Assembly: GCA_027596195.1 (NCBI GenBank)
Contig: JADGJG010000048.1
Location: 1 to 60,133, forward strand
Length of the DNA: 60,133 bases
DNA from: Podochytrium sp. JEL0797
Lineage: Eukaryota; Chytridiomycota; Chytridiomycetes; Chytridiales; Chytriomycetaceae
Direction: 5' to 3'
The notes under the pieces are model-generated. The model ran no database searches. It had not been told where the DNA came from and was given only the letters and a program-made list of their open reading frames with translations. Both the position numbers and the translations under genes were made by a program. Within the stretch, counting starts at the first letter, position 1. Each line of letters starts with the position of its first letter. Below, piece by piece: positions 1 to 10,201 of this stretch.

Positions 1-437
1 AGACCAGAGGAGGTGAACTGAGCGTACGTTGGCTGACCAATCATCACAACAGATTCTGGACCAGCGGCAAAGTTGTACAGGACGCAGCGTTCCAAAGAAC
101 GGTCGAGGTAATCGTCGAGGATATTCTGGAGTTCATGAGCGGGGTGATTCTTGAAATTCCCGTCGAAGGTGAGTGGCTTGACATATGGCATCTTGAAGAT
201 GGGAAGTGGTCTGGATGTTTCAGCTGCGAGTTGAGGATGCACAAGAGTCTCATTGTGCATGGCGGGGACTTGAGGTTGGGCTTGGGAATGCAGCGTGGCA
301 ATCTCGTGGAGTACCGCGTTTTAGTTGGCGTTCAGATGCTCGAACGCGTCGGCAAGACGCTGGAGCAGATTTTCTGGAGTGGCTTGCTCATGTACAGAGG
401 GCATGGCGTGATCATCATCGATGATGTTGGCGGACAT
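1..437 (-). pseudogene. Retrotransposon Gag-like fragment with in-frame stop
   Basis: A single minus-strand reading frame begins at the ATG at 437 and stays open to the window edge except for one TAA at 321-323, after 'AFEHLNAN'. The frame after the stop reads through a motif of the type 'YVKPLTFDGNF', which resembles the start of Ty3/Gypsy capsid domains. It is preceded by a primer-binding-site-like sequence and an LTR-like segment, as expected for gag. The rest of the element (protease, RT, integrase) would lie left of the window. The assignment to Ty3/Gypsy is inference from layout and capsid-like sequence; the nonsense codon suggests a dead copy or a sequencing error. Confidence 0.55.
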
Positions 438-452
438 GATGGAGGAAATTTT

Positions 453-464
453 CCGATGCTACCA
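453..464 (-). other. Putative tRNA primer-binding site of the LTR element
   Basis: On the minus strand this reads TGGTAGCATCGG and starts five bases after the LTR end. TGGTAGC is complementary to the 3' GCUACCA end typical of initiator tRNA-Met, the usual primer of Ty1/Ty3-type elements. The remaining five bases would match only if this organism's primer tRNA begins accordingly, which cannot be checked here. Confidence 0.5.
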
Positions 465-469
465 AATTT

Positions 470-693
470 TGTTACGGAATTGGAGTTGGATTTTAGACTG
501 CTTTTTATTGAATAACTGCTCTCCATTTATACTTTTGGATTTGAATTACGGTGGAGAATTAAAGAATAAAGTACAGAGAAACTTCGAGAAAGAGTGCCAC
601 CAGAAAACATAGGAAATACTCAAGGGTGCCACCATGAAAGTACGAGATGGAAGAAAAATGGGGACCACCGATGTCAGAGCTCATTCTCTAACA
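470..693 (-). mobile_element. 5' LTR of a retrotransposon abutting tRNA-Tyr
   Basis: On the minus strand the segment starts TGTTA and ends TAACA, the TG...CA inverted termini of LTRs, and is 224 bp long. It contains a TATA-like GTATAAAT (526-533 on the plus strand) and shortly afterwards an AATAAA-like signal (about 504-511), the order expected for R-region transcription. A primer-binding site and a gag-like frame follow. The outer edge lies 9 bp before the mature 5' end of the tRNA-Tyr gene at 703. No second LTR copy is visible because the element runs out of the window, so the boundaries rest on terminal motifs and order alone. Confidence 0.6.
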
Positions 694-702
694 TGCAAAC
701 AT

Positions 703-785
703 CCGATAATAGCTCAGTTGGAAGAGCATCTGACTGTAACGTTACTGTCATCAGGAGGTCCCCGGTTCGAACCCGGGTTGTCGGA
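703..785 (+). tRNA. tRNA-Tyr(GTA) with a 10-nt intron
   Basis: The cloverleaf folds completely: acceptor CCGATAA/TTGTCGG with discriminator A, T8-A9, D-stem GCTC/GAGC, anticodon stem TCTGA/TCAGG, T-stem CCCGG/CCGGG with loop TTCGAAC. The anticodon GTA is at 736-738. Ten extra bases (740-749) sit between positions 37 and 38, the canonical site of eukaryotic tRNA introns, and can pair with the anticodon (GTAAC with GTTAC). The C1-G72 pair is the eukaryotic tRNA-Tyr identity pair. A T-run at 786-790 can end Pol III transcription. An LTR-like retroelement end lies just upstream. Confidence 0.95.
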
Positions 786-1915
786 TTTTTGTACTTGTAA
801 GAGGTCTTTTTGCTCCTGCGGATTCACTGATGGAGGAGTGTCTCAGGTAGTCATTTGACTGCTGGCACTAGTTAGTGGTTCCATGGGATTGTTTTCAGCA
901 TATGCTGACTGACCAAATGTGGCAGATGTCCCCATTCAGGATGTTGATGCAGGCCTGGCAGATAGGAATGTGGAGATTATTGCATTTGCCTGCAACATCA
1001 CTGTGAAAATTGCATGCTGTCTGTGCATACTATATGAGATACTGTCAGAGGTCTTCTATCATGGCTTTGCAATCAGTGTAATGCATTCACTCACCCTGAT
1101 GACTTGAGCAATTTGAGGAAGAATGTGGGTATGTTTCAGCTCCTGGATGGAAGTGAATGGATTTTTCTGGAGACAAAATTTTTTTTTTTGCCGATGCGGG
1201 TGGGGGTTCACCATGAAAGGCAATAATGTGTTAGGAATCGCAATTCCTAACATGCTGCACTTCGGCTTTCTTTACTTTGCGGAGTTGAAGTGCGCGGTTG
1301 TTTCTGGATGAAATTTGAGTGCTTGGTATTTTGAGTGCTTGGTGTCTTTGTACGCTTGGCAGTTTGAGGGTTTCGATCCCAATCGGTTTTCGTCTCTTAT
1401 CGCAAAGGTTTCGATCCCAATCGGTTTTATCATTTTATATCGGGTTTATCTTGCTGATGGCGTGTGCAGTTGGTGCACGTGGGCTCTTTCCCATGGTGAT
1501 GGTGCATGCAGTTGTTTTCCTAACTTCCAAAATTGGGTGCTCGACCAGCGCCACCTGATCCCCAATCTACCCTTTGCAGATCATTTTCCTTCTGCTGGGG
1601 CTTGGGCAATCTCCATAGAGGCAAGCCATGACCAAGAAAGCCTCAAATGTCGAGCTGCTTTGCTTTTTCGAGAAGGGCACTGAACAATAGATTCCCACGT
1701 CATGAGTAGATTACCACTGAATCCATTAAAATAGGATTGGTGTCATGTATAGTCGGCAAGAATTGCGAGAGTCAAATGTGCAAAAATGCAGAAGCCTAGG
1801 TCACGAGAACCAGTGGGGATTGAAGCGCGTTTTGCTCCATGATTTCTTGATCAAATTATCTCAAACTCACAGAGTACGTGCCTTCAACATGCTGAATAAA
1901 TCGGTAGATAGTTTA
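786..1915. other. No gene seen: short repeats and a hairpin
   Basis: No convincing coding frame. The stretch holds a 22-bp direct repeat (1369-1390 and 1407-1428, beginning GGTTTCGATCCC), a shorter repeated 'gagtgcttggt' around 1317-1340, and an 8-bp stem palindrome near 1230-1249 (TTAGGAAT/ATTCCTAA). It ends at the Tc1-like element. Confidence 0.6.
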
Positions 1916-2090
1916 CAGCAGTTTGCAATAAACTTGACCCCCCCCCTGCTTTGAAATTTTTTTTTGTCGCACGACAGTCGCTGCGACAACCAACACGCCA
2001 CCTCGCAGCAGCCCCCCCACAGCCCATCTCCTGCCCTCTACTTCCCCAGAACTGCATCAGCATCCATCACATCGCATTTGAGCCCCATTG
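1916..2090 (+). repeat. Left terminal inverted repeat of the Tc1-like element
   Basis: Matches the reverse complement of 3821-3993 over its whole length with only scattered differences, mainly in homopolymer lengths. It contains a C-run, a T-run and an internal dyad (GTCGCACGAC..GTCGCTGCGAC) that could be a transposase binding site. Confidence 0.9.
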
Positions 2091-2117
2091 CAGCAGCATC
2101 ATCTCAACCAATTCCGA

Positions 2118-3283
2118 CATGGCCACGGACACTGCCTCAGTTGTGGGTCTTCCGTCAACGACAACTGTGCGCACAATATCTGGGACGTCGATTGCCAGTG
2201 CGATGACGATACAGAGTTCTCTGGTGCCCTCGTCAAAGGCGTCAGGAGCATGTCCGAATCCGATTTGGCTTGGCTCAAACCACAGACCATCGAGGCTCAT
2301 GGATCTCGCACTAGCAAATTGGCAGTCACATCCAGCTTTGCTTTCCCTGCAAGAACCAGCTTGATACTGCGCGCAGGCGGTGGAAGAAAGCACAACCTTC
2401 CTCGAATCCATCACACTGCACCCCTCCACCCCCGAAACGCCACGGTTCATCAATCTCGAGACGTCCGAAGAAGCATACACCGATGTTGGAGCGTGAGGAA
2501 ACGTCCGAAAATGAAACCCTCGGACCAAACTCGGATTCTCCTGTACGCTGCAATGGAGACAATTCCAACCACGATGAGATGGAGGAGGAGGAGGACGCTT
2601 GGAGTCGAATGTCTGTCAACGTGACGATGCTGCCAAGCCTGGGGGTCAAATCACGGCTGCCTCTCCTTCCCATCCAACTCAAGAATCAACCCAAAATGCT
2701 GAAGGACATAGTTCATCTGATCGACACCAAGGCCGCGAATTCGGACAGCTGGAAGGATGTAGCCATCAAGCCAGCACTTTCGGGGAAAGTCAAGCCTTAC
2801 GGCCCCGTGTACGAGCTATCCACCATTGACGACGCCTTGGAACTATTTGCGCCGTTTCAGGCCAAGTCCAAAGGGTCTCCTACCTGTGTGCTTGTGTTGT
2901 ACGAGGCCAAGGTGGTAGCAGGTGCAGGGGGCGCAGGCCGCGACGGAAACAAGGGGAAGGGTGGTGGAGTTCAGAGTGACAAGGAGGCTAAGATTATTGA
3001 GTGGATTTCGAAGTTGCGTTAGAAATACCCTGACAACAGGGTTCAAGTGGGAGAGAATGCTCTGGAGCTCACAATGCCGTTGTTCCGCGAGTGGGCGTGG
3101 TGGATCAGCCAGGACAAGGCCACCATTGATGCTCCTCCCAATACGCCAAGCTTTGATCCAGTGGCCAAGGTGAAGGCCAAGACTTCTCAAGGGAGCTTGC
3201 ACCAAGACCCAACGTCCAAGCTGCTGGAAATTTGGATTTGTAGTTCCTTCTTTTATTTTGTTTTACGTTTGTCAAAAGAATAA
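2118..3283 (+). pseudogene. Unknown ORF inside the Tc1-like element, interrupted
   Basis: Coding-like plus-strand sequence on the strand opposite to the transposase remnant. The longest piece (2483-3022) is acidic at its start, then carries a segment around 'YGPVYELSTIDDALELFAPF', and a glycine-rich insert. The same frame continues after one TAG (3020-3022) to 3283 with 'ENALELTMPLFREWAWWISQ'. An upstream piece in another frame ('ITLHPSTPETPRFINLETS') reads like the preceding part with a frameshift near 2480. I do not recognise the family. It could be captured host sequence or an accessory gene of the element. Confidence 0.45.
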
Positions 3284-3823
3284 GACGTTGCACATCATAT
3301 CCACAATGTTTGAATGCCCCCAAAGCAGCTCGTTTCTCTCAAGCGCCTTCTTGGACAACTGGAAAGCAAATGAAGAGTGAGCCGATTCACAAGTCCAACA
3401 GAATATAAACTCACCTGCTTGTGAGAATAGGCCATCCTCCAAAGCTCGCGCCACACAGTTGATGGATCCACATTCAGGAGAAACGTTTCGGGCACTTTTG
3501 CAGTCAATACGATCTTTTCGAAGAGAGGAGCATGCGCAGATACTGTTGAAAGCCTGAATGAGCTATAGAGTTGTTCAAATGCTCATGAAACTTGCATCTC
3601 GAGCAGCCCTCGAAAATTTGCGTGGTTTGCCGCTGCCAATGCGCCTGGGTGCCGTGATTCTGCCGTACTTGTTGTACACACGCAGGGCTCTCTTCACCGA
3701 TGATTTTGAGATGAGAAGGTGCTCCGCGATCGCACCATTCGTCTTCCCCTCGTGGGCTTTTGCGATAATTCCATGTTTGATTTGGGCACTGATCAGTTTG
3801 GAACTACCGCCATCGGGAAACAA
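3271..3823 (-). pseudogene. Tc1-type transposase N-terminal fragment
   Basis: The frame starts at 3823, just inside the right TIR. It encodes a helix-turn-helix ('NGAIAEHLLISKSSVKRALR') followed by a basic, Gly/Arg-rich linker, the arrangement of the first DNA-binding subdomain of Tc1/mariner transposases. After a probable intron, a second small domain appears ('DPSTVWRELWRMAYSHKQ'). A clear GTGAGT...CAG intron near 3363-3415 joins this to 'LSKKALERNELLW', and then the frame ends. The DDE/D catalytic domain is absent, so no active enzyme can be made from this copy. Confidence 0.6.
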
Positions 3824-3993
3824 TGGGGCTCAAATGCGATGTGATGGATGCTGATGCAGTTCTGGGGAAGTAGAGGGCAGGAGATGGGCTGTGGGGGGTC
3901 TGCTGCGAGGTGGCGTGTTGGTTGTCGCAGCGACTATCGTGCGACAAAAAAAAATTTTAAAGCAGGGGGGGTCAAGTTTATTGCAAATTGCTG
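3821..3993 (-). repeat. Right terminal inverted repeat of the Tc1-like element
   Basis: Inverted partner of 1916-2090. Its outer end reads CAGCAATTTGC on the minus strand, against CAGCAGTTTGC at the left end. The transposase remnant begins at its inner edge. Confidence 0.9.
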
Positions 3994-3995
3994 TA

Positions 3996-4508
3996 AAATA
4001 TCGAGAGTCAAAATAAACGCGTCCACAAAACCGTGGAAACTGGACACGCCACCTACACGTTGAACCCCCAGACGAGTCCTTCTTGCGCTTTCTCAGACAC
4101 GTCGAGATCGTAAAAGTGCATTCGTTGGAGTGTCAACGCGTCCGCGATCAACATTCAAAACAATCGCGTTCACGAAACCGCGGAAAGTTTCCACAGCTTC
4201 AAGATTGGATAAAAACGAGTAATTCTCACAGTCTCGCGTCGTCTCCGCCATCTCCATTATCTTGCCATTATTCGATACCGTCAACGTCAGCGGCTCGACG
4301 AATTGAAGAATTTTTTGCCCCAATACCGGTTACTTCACTATCCGCCAGTGAATCCAAATAAATCCTTTGTTGAAAATTTAAAAATCGCGTTCAAGCCTAT
4401 TCGGAAGAACAAAATCCTCTTGCGAATCGTTCAATCGAAGGAAATACTCGCGACGGTTTTTCATTTGAATTTTTGCTTTCGTTTTATGCATCGCAATTCT
4501 TTTCCTAA
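3996..4508. other. Spacer between the Tc1-like element and NUP160
   Basis: A minus-strand frame (4093-4323) has no family resemblance that I can name. Two similar short segments, 'aacgcgtccacaaaaccgtgg' near 4016 and a related one near 4162, form an imperfect direct repeat. Nothing else is seen. Confidence 0.4.
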
Positions 4509-7500
4509 TCAAAACCCTCCTTTCCCTCTCCTCTCATCAGGAGACACCCCGATCCCACCACCAAACGCCGACCCCACACCACCACCAAACGCCGGCGAAT
4601 TGAACGCCGAAAACCCTCCCGCACCCGCACCCACACTCGGAGTCGGCATGCCCGCAAACAACCCACCCCCAAACACCGGTGCCGGTGGCGGCGTCGACGA
4701 ATCCTCTCCAAACGACTTGCCAAACGAAGTTTTCGCAGGTGTAGACCCAAACGCGGACCCGATACTCGCGTTGAAGCCGAACCCAGTGTTGGGCGCAGCA
4801 GCCGTTCCCGAAGAAGCAACCGCCGGCCCCAACCTTGCCAAAATCCCACTCTTCCCCGATCCCGCACCATCCTCACCTCCACACACAAACCGCCTCGTCA
4901 CCTGCTCCGCCTCAGGCCCCCCAACATCCTCCCTATCCCCTCGACACAAAATGGTATCTTCGCGGGTACGTTCGAAATAGCGAGACAGAGCTTTCAAGAG
5001 CCGATCACGCATTTCTTCCCCGGATTCCGCGTCTTCGGTTTCGCCCGATTGATGCGCCGCGTCGATTTCGGCGTCAAGGATGAGAAGGAGTTGGTCGATG
5101 CATGTGGAGGGGATCCATTTGGAATTGTGGGCGGGGCGGATGCGGTCACCGTATTCGGGTAAACTTGTAGTACGCTATTTCAATCCGTCAGAAATCCTTT
5201 CGCACACAGAATGGGAAAATACAAAATACGCACGTGCTCCACAACCTCCTCAGCAAACAAACACGCCTTCTCAACAAGCCCATGGAAAAGATACAATCGA
5301 ATCAAATCCTCCGGTCTCGCAGTCTATAAAAAAGCAAACCATTAAACACAAAATCTATACACCACACAACAACCACGCACTCGCCTTAAACCCATCCACC
5401 AACCACTCCGGCAACTCACACCCCGCATCCACCTGCAACGCCCGATCCACAATCGCCTTCCGATACCCCGCAACCTGCGTCTCCGAATCCCCATGCACCC
5501 TCGCTTGGTCCTCCAGCCTCAACTGCAACCCCATCCACGCCTTTTCCACAACGCTCCCTTCCCATCCAACAGGCGCGTCTTCAATCACACTCGCCCGGGT
5601 CAAACCAGTGGCACTGCCGTCCTCCTCCAACCCTGCACAAAAGGCGCCAAAGTCGCCAAACACTTGCTCCACGGACGCGCCGCATACCCTCGCGATACGC
5701 AGGGCAGGATCAAACTGCGCGTCCTGCGTCAACAGCGATACGCAGACATCCGGGTCCGGCAACCCTGCGCTCGAACTGAGTTCGCGAAACTCGTGTGCAA
5801 GGTGTAGCTTGGTGAGGGTGAGGGTGTATTCAGTGCGGATGGACGCGAGGGAGATGATTTCTTTCTTCTGAGGGGTTACGCTCGTCGCAGCGGATGCGGT
5901 TCCTGAAAAAAAAAGTGTTGGCGGTGTCGTTTCAGTGGAAAACAGGGGAAATCCATACCAGTCACAGCGGACCCGTAATCCGATTCACTCACACCATCTA
6001 ACACCCGTCTCCTCTTTGTCTACACACGCACACACCCAAAAAACGCGTCAATTACCACCCCCCAAAAAACAAAAAACTCACCAATCGATCTACCAAACTC
6101 GCTTTATACAACACCCACTGATACTCCTTCTTCACAAGCGCCAGAGAATTCATGGCCGCCAAATACGCCCTTCCTTGCTCCTTGATCACATCCACAAGGG
6201 ACCCGCCGCCGATATTCATGGAATTGAGGGCACTCAAGCGACACGCGTAGTCGTACATAATGGCAGCGGCTATCACCGACGCGTTTTAGCTAACAAAACA
6301 ACGAGTGAAAAAGACAACAAACAAACTCACCACTCCGATTCTCGCCCCGCACGGTATAATAACAATACAAAATCTCATGATAATTCGGCTCCCCCACGCC
6401 CGCTGGACCCCTCACAGGAATCGGCGCCACTTTCCTCGCCCGCGCTTGAAACACGAGCGTCTCTTCAACCTCGTGCTGCAAATTGCCAAACGTGAATCGA
6501 ACATACAGGGCGTTGAGGTCATGGGCTTGGCAGAGGGCAGTGACGAAATTGCGGATACAGATTTTGCGCCTATAATATGATGTGATAAGTTGAGCGAAAC
6601 GAGACAGAATAATTCAAAGTCCCTCACATTTCAATATCAGACGTCTCCTTCAAAAACAAATACGCCGATTCAAACTCCTTAGCCTCCAACGAATGCGAAA
6701 ACATGGTCTTCCAAAGTGCCTGACACACGTCCTTCTTTTCGTTTTTCTAACAGGCCAGGACAAATCAATACCACAACCCCCCAAAACCAACACACAAACC
6801 AACACAACAAACCTCTGGCAAAGACATACACTCCAACGCAACCCTCGCAAAATACGCAACAACCGAATGCACTCTTTCCTCTTCAAACAACCGAATCACA
6901 TGCTGATAATATCCCAACACTCCACCCCCACCGCGCGTCAACACGTCCGCTTCCAACACGAGTTTCCAATGCGAATCCATTTCGTGAGAGGTCCTTGTGA
7001 TTCCTATGCCACATTCACACAAGTTAGTAACCCCTCCGCTGTGCAAGAAACTAAAAATTTCAAACCTCCCCCAGCCTTCTCCAAAGCCCGCTTCGCCCCC
7101 TCCCACTCCCCCGCCCTCACCATCGCCACACCCTCCAAATACACCTCCCAATACGCATCCCGCGGATACATCCGCAAAACCCCAAGCGCGACCTTCGCCG
7201 CCCAAGGTTGCTCCACCCCCCGCATGTTTGCGAGCGCGAAACACGTGCGTGTGAGTGAATTCGAGAAGTGGAGGTCGACTAGTGGTGAAGTTGAGGTGGA
7301 GGCGGGGTGGAAGAGGCCGAGGTGGGAGAAGAGGGTTTGTGTGGATGTGAGGAGGTCGGTGGGTGGGGATTCGATGGTGTGGCGTGGTGACGGAGTGCAG
7401 AAGGTTTGGTGGAGGAGTAGGGACAGAGGGATTTTGTACGTCACGCGAGTCTGATCCAAAAAACAAAAGTCAAAATCAACTCGGGGGAATATGCAACCAT

Positions 7501-10161
7501 TCTTTCAAACACCACAAACCTGACGCGGCACTTGTCCCAAATCCATCATCTCATCTTCCTCTTCCCTCTCATCCTGCACAATTTCACCAACACTTCCAGC
7601 AACATACCGCGCAACCACACTCGCGTGTGCGACCCCAAAACACCGCGCCGCCACTTTCTTACTCACAACACCTTCCCCAACACTCGCCACAACAAGCATC
7701 AACCCACGCGAAAGCCTCACCCTCGCCTCCGCAACCTCCACACAAGTCGCCACAAACACAGCATCCACAAACGCGTCCCCACTCCCTCCAACCCGCAACC
7801 CGCGATTCCTAACCGCACCATCCCCACCCGCCACAATTCCAAACGCATCCACAATCTCTTCCACCACCTTCCCTAACCCCCCAACACCACCACACCTCCC
7901 CACAAACCCTTTCACAACCCCCACATCCACCTTCTCCCACCCTTCCTTCCCTTCCCCACGCAACCGCTTCACCACCTCCGCAACCCCTCCCGCACCCACA
8001 CCTTCCCTCCCCGCCGCTTCCACGCCATCCCAGAACGCGTACAGACTCGCCGGAGATACAGTCTCAAGGAGGTACGCAACCAACTCCCCCACAACACCCA
8101 CCGCATCGCGCATCCCCGCGTCCGCAAACACCCCACCGAGTGCAAGCTTCGCAGCACTCCCACCACCTCCAAAAATCGACGCAGCCACCTCCACACCATC
8201 ACACCGCCTCAAAACCGACACCTGCCCCCTCCTGACAACAAGAACCTCCGGGGCCTGCTGTTGCTGAGAATTCCGTCCAGAGGGTGGAACCCAACAGACC
8301 CCCAACACCTCACGCTCACTCTCTTCCAACACCCAACACGCTTGCACGACCTGTTCCCAGACCGAACCGGATTCCTTTCCCACCTGCGCAATTATTTCCA
8401 CAATTACCGCCCGCATGGCCTGCACCTCCGCCAACGGAGTCACCACAACAACCGACGCAATCGATTCCCTCATCTTCTCATGAAACAGTCTCACCCTCGC
8501 TTCATCTCCCAAACAACTCTCAACAGCTTGGACAACCGTTCGTAAACTGAACCTCCCGACTTGGAACAGATACGTGGAATACGCAGCTTCCGCCCCACGA
8601 AGTACCGCCTCCGATTCAACCTCCTCCCGTTCCCGCCGTCTCAACAATCCAGACTGAACCAAACTCTCATTCCAAAGCCCCACCACCTCATCGTCACGTG
8701 AGATTCTCAACCCGTCACGATCTTCAGTTGCTTGCACCAAGAAATCACGCCACATCACTACACCCCCACGCTGCTGCTGCTGATTCTCCGAAACCACAAC
8801 TACCAACTGAAACTCCTCCTTCCTCACCGTCCCCGAAACCTCCATCCGATCATCTTCTTCCACCACAAACGCACCCACGTTCGAAACTCGCGAAGCCGCG
8901 GGGGTGACACTCTGTTCACCGCTCCTTCCGACAACCACAAAATCTTTCACACCCTCCACCGGCCCACGCACCTCCCCCAACCCATGAACCTGCCTCCACC
9001 CTCCCCTCTCACAAACCTCCCCTTCAAACACCGAAAACGACGATTCCGCCTCCTCCTCTTCCTCCTCATCACTAAACTCATCCTCAACCTGCCCCAAAGC
9101 AGGGTTATACACAACCAATTTAAACCGACACACATCCGACTGTGAAACCCCATCCGGCACAACACGCACGTCCACGAGTTTCATCCAATTCGACATATCT
9201 ATCGTTCCATTCGGGAGAGGCAATAAGTGTCGTGCGTTCATGCCGGGAGGGACGCCGGGGGTGGATACACTCCCGATCGCGAATTTGGTGAATTCTTGGA
9301 CCATACTCGAATCCGGGTCCGCCTCCCCCGCGATCCCAACCACCACACGCGCCGGGAAAGTCTTGACATGTCGCTTCGAAATCAAATCAAACACTCTCAC
9401 ATTCCGATCCCGGCAATACGCAACCAAGTAAATGGAATCCGCGTGGGAAATGGAGGTCAGGGAGATGGGGAGGTGGTTTGGGTTCGTGGGGTGTGAAGAA
9501 GACGGTGTGGACGGGGTATTTGTAGAGGAAGCGGCGCGGAAGAGTTTGAGCGGGGTGGCGAGGAATGAGGCGGCAAAGGAGCGGGTGGGGGGTTCGAGGA
9601 GGTGGTGTTCGCGGTGTTCTATTTTTTTATGCAAACTAATCAAGGGGACGAATTCGGTGGAAGTTGAATAGATGTATAAATACCTCCTCCCCTCAAATCA
9701 ATCACAACAAGCAGATTCGGCTCTGCAGCCACAACGGCCGTGTCCATGTCCGGGAAATGAGCGGCCACGATTTGGTGAGATGCGTTCAATGCCTTGATGT
9801 CCGAAATGAGCCATTCGATCGTGTTGTTTTCTGTGTTGAGTTCCGCGCGCACGACCTTGTTGTCTCTTGTTGCGGCAGCGACGACAAGACGCTCGTTTTC
9901 GTCAAAAGAGACGACGGGAGACCCCACGCACGGCGCTGCGAGGACAAGCACGGCGCGCTGCGACGCTAAAGACAGCACGGCAACGCGGCCGTCGCCAACA
10001 ACGCGCCATGTGCAGCAGCAGCGACTGCTACTCAATGACAACGCAACGCCGCCGCACACTGTCGCACCACTGCCAACCATCGAAGCATCGAAAGTAACGC
10101 CAGGCATGCAGTGCACACGAGAAGGCGCATCTGCGTCAAACACAAAAGTCTCACTGAGCAT
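4509..10161 (-). CDS. NUP160: Nucleoporin NUP160/NUP120 with C-terminal FG tail
   Basis: Scaffold subunit of the Y (NUP107-160) complex of the nuclear pore. Start ATG at 10161 ('MLSETFVFD'). About ten exons encode roughly 1,600 residues. Exons 1-2 give the beta-propeller; the segment 'LPLPNGTIDMSNWMKLVDVR' (near 9190) is typical of the family. Intron 1 (about 9619-9690) and intron 2 (about 7453-7527) join in phase. Later exons give the helical part, including 'WIPSTCIDQLLLILDAE', which matches the normal family C-terminus. Instead of ending there, the last exon continues without a break for about 115 residues containing seven FG dipeptides (FGF, AFG, SFG, VFG, AFG), then TGA. FG repeats are not a known property of NUP160. 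Family assignment is firm; small exon borders are approximate. Confidence 0.85.
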
Positions 10162-10201
10162 CTTGCTGCTTTTTTTGTTTTTGTTTTTTCTACCTATTGC
10201 A

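Larger units (their letters stand above)
1916..3993. mobile_element. Tc1/mariner-like DNA transposon, degenerate
   Basis: A 2,078-bp unit bounded by near-perfect terminal inverted repeats of about 175 bp and flanked on both sides by TA (1914-1915 and 3994-3995), the target duplication of the Tc1/mariner superfamily. Both ends begin CAGCA. Inside the right end a minus-strand frame encodes a helix-turn-helix typical of Tc1 transposases. The DDE catalytic part is not found; its place is taken by an opposite-strand ORF unlike any transposase I know. The copy therefore looks non-autonomous. TIRs differ at only a few positions, which suggests a fairly recent insertion. Confidence 0.85.
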
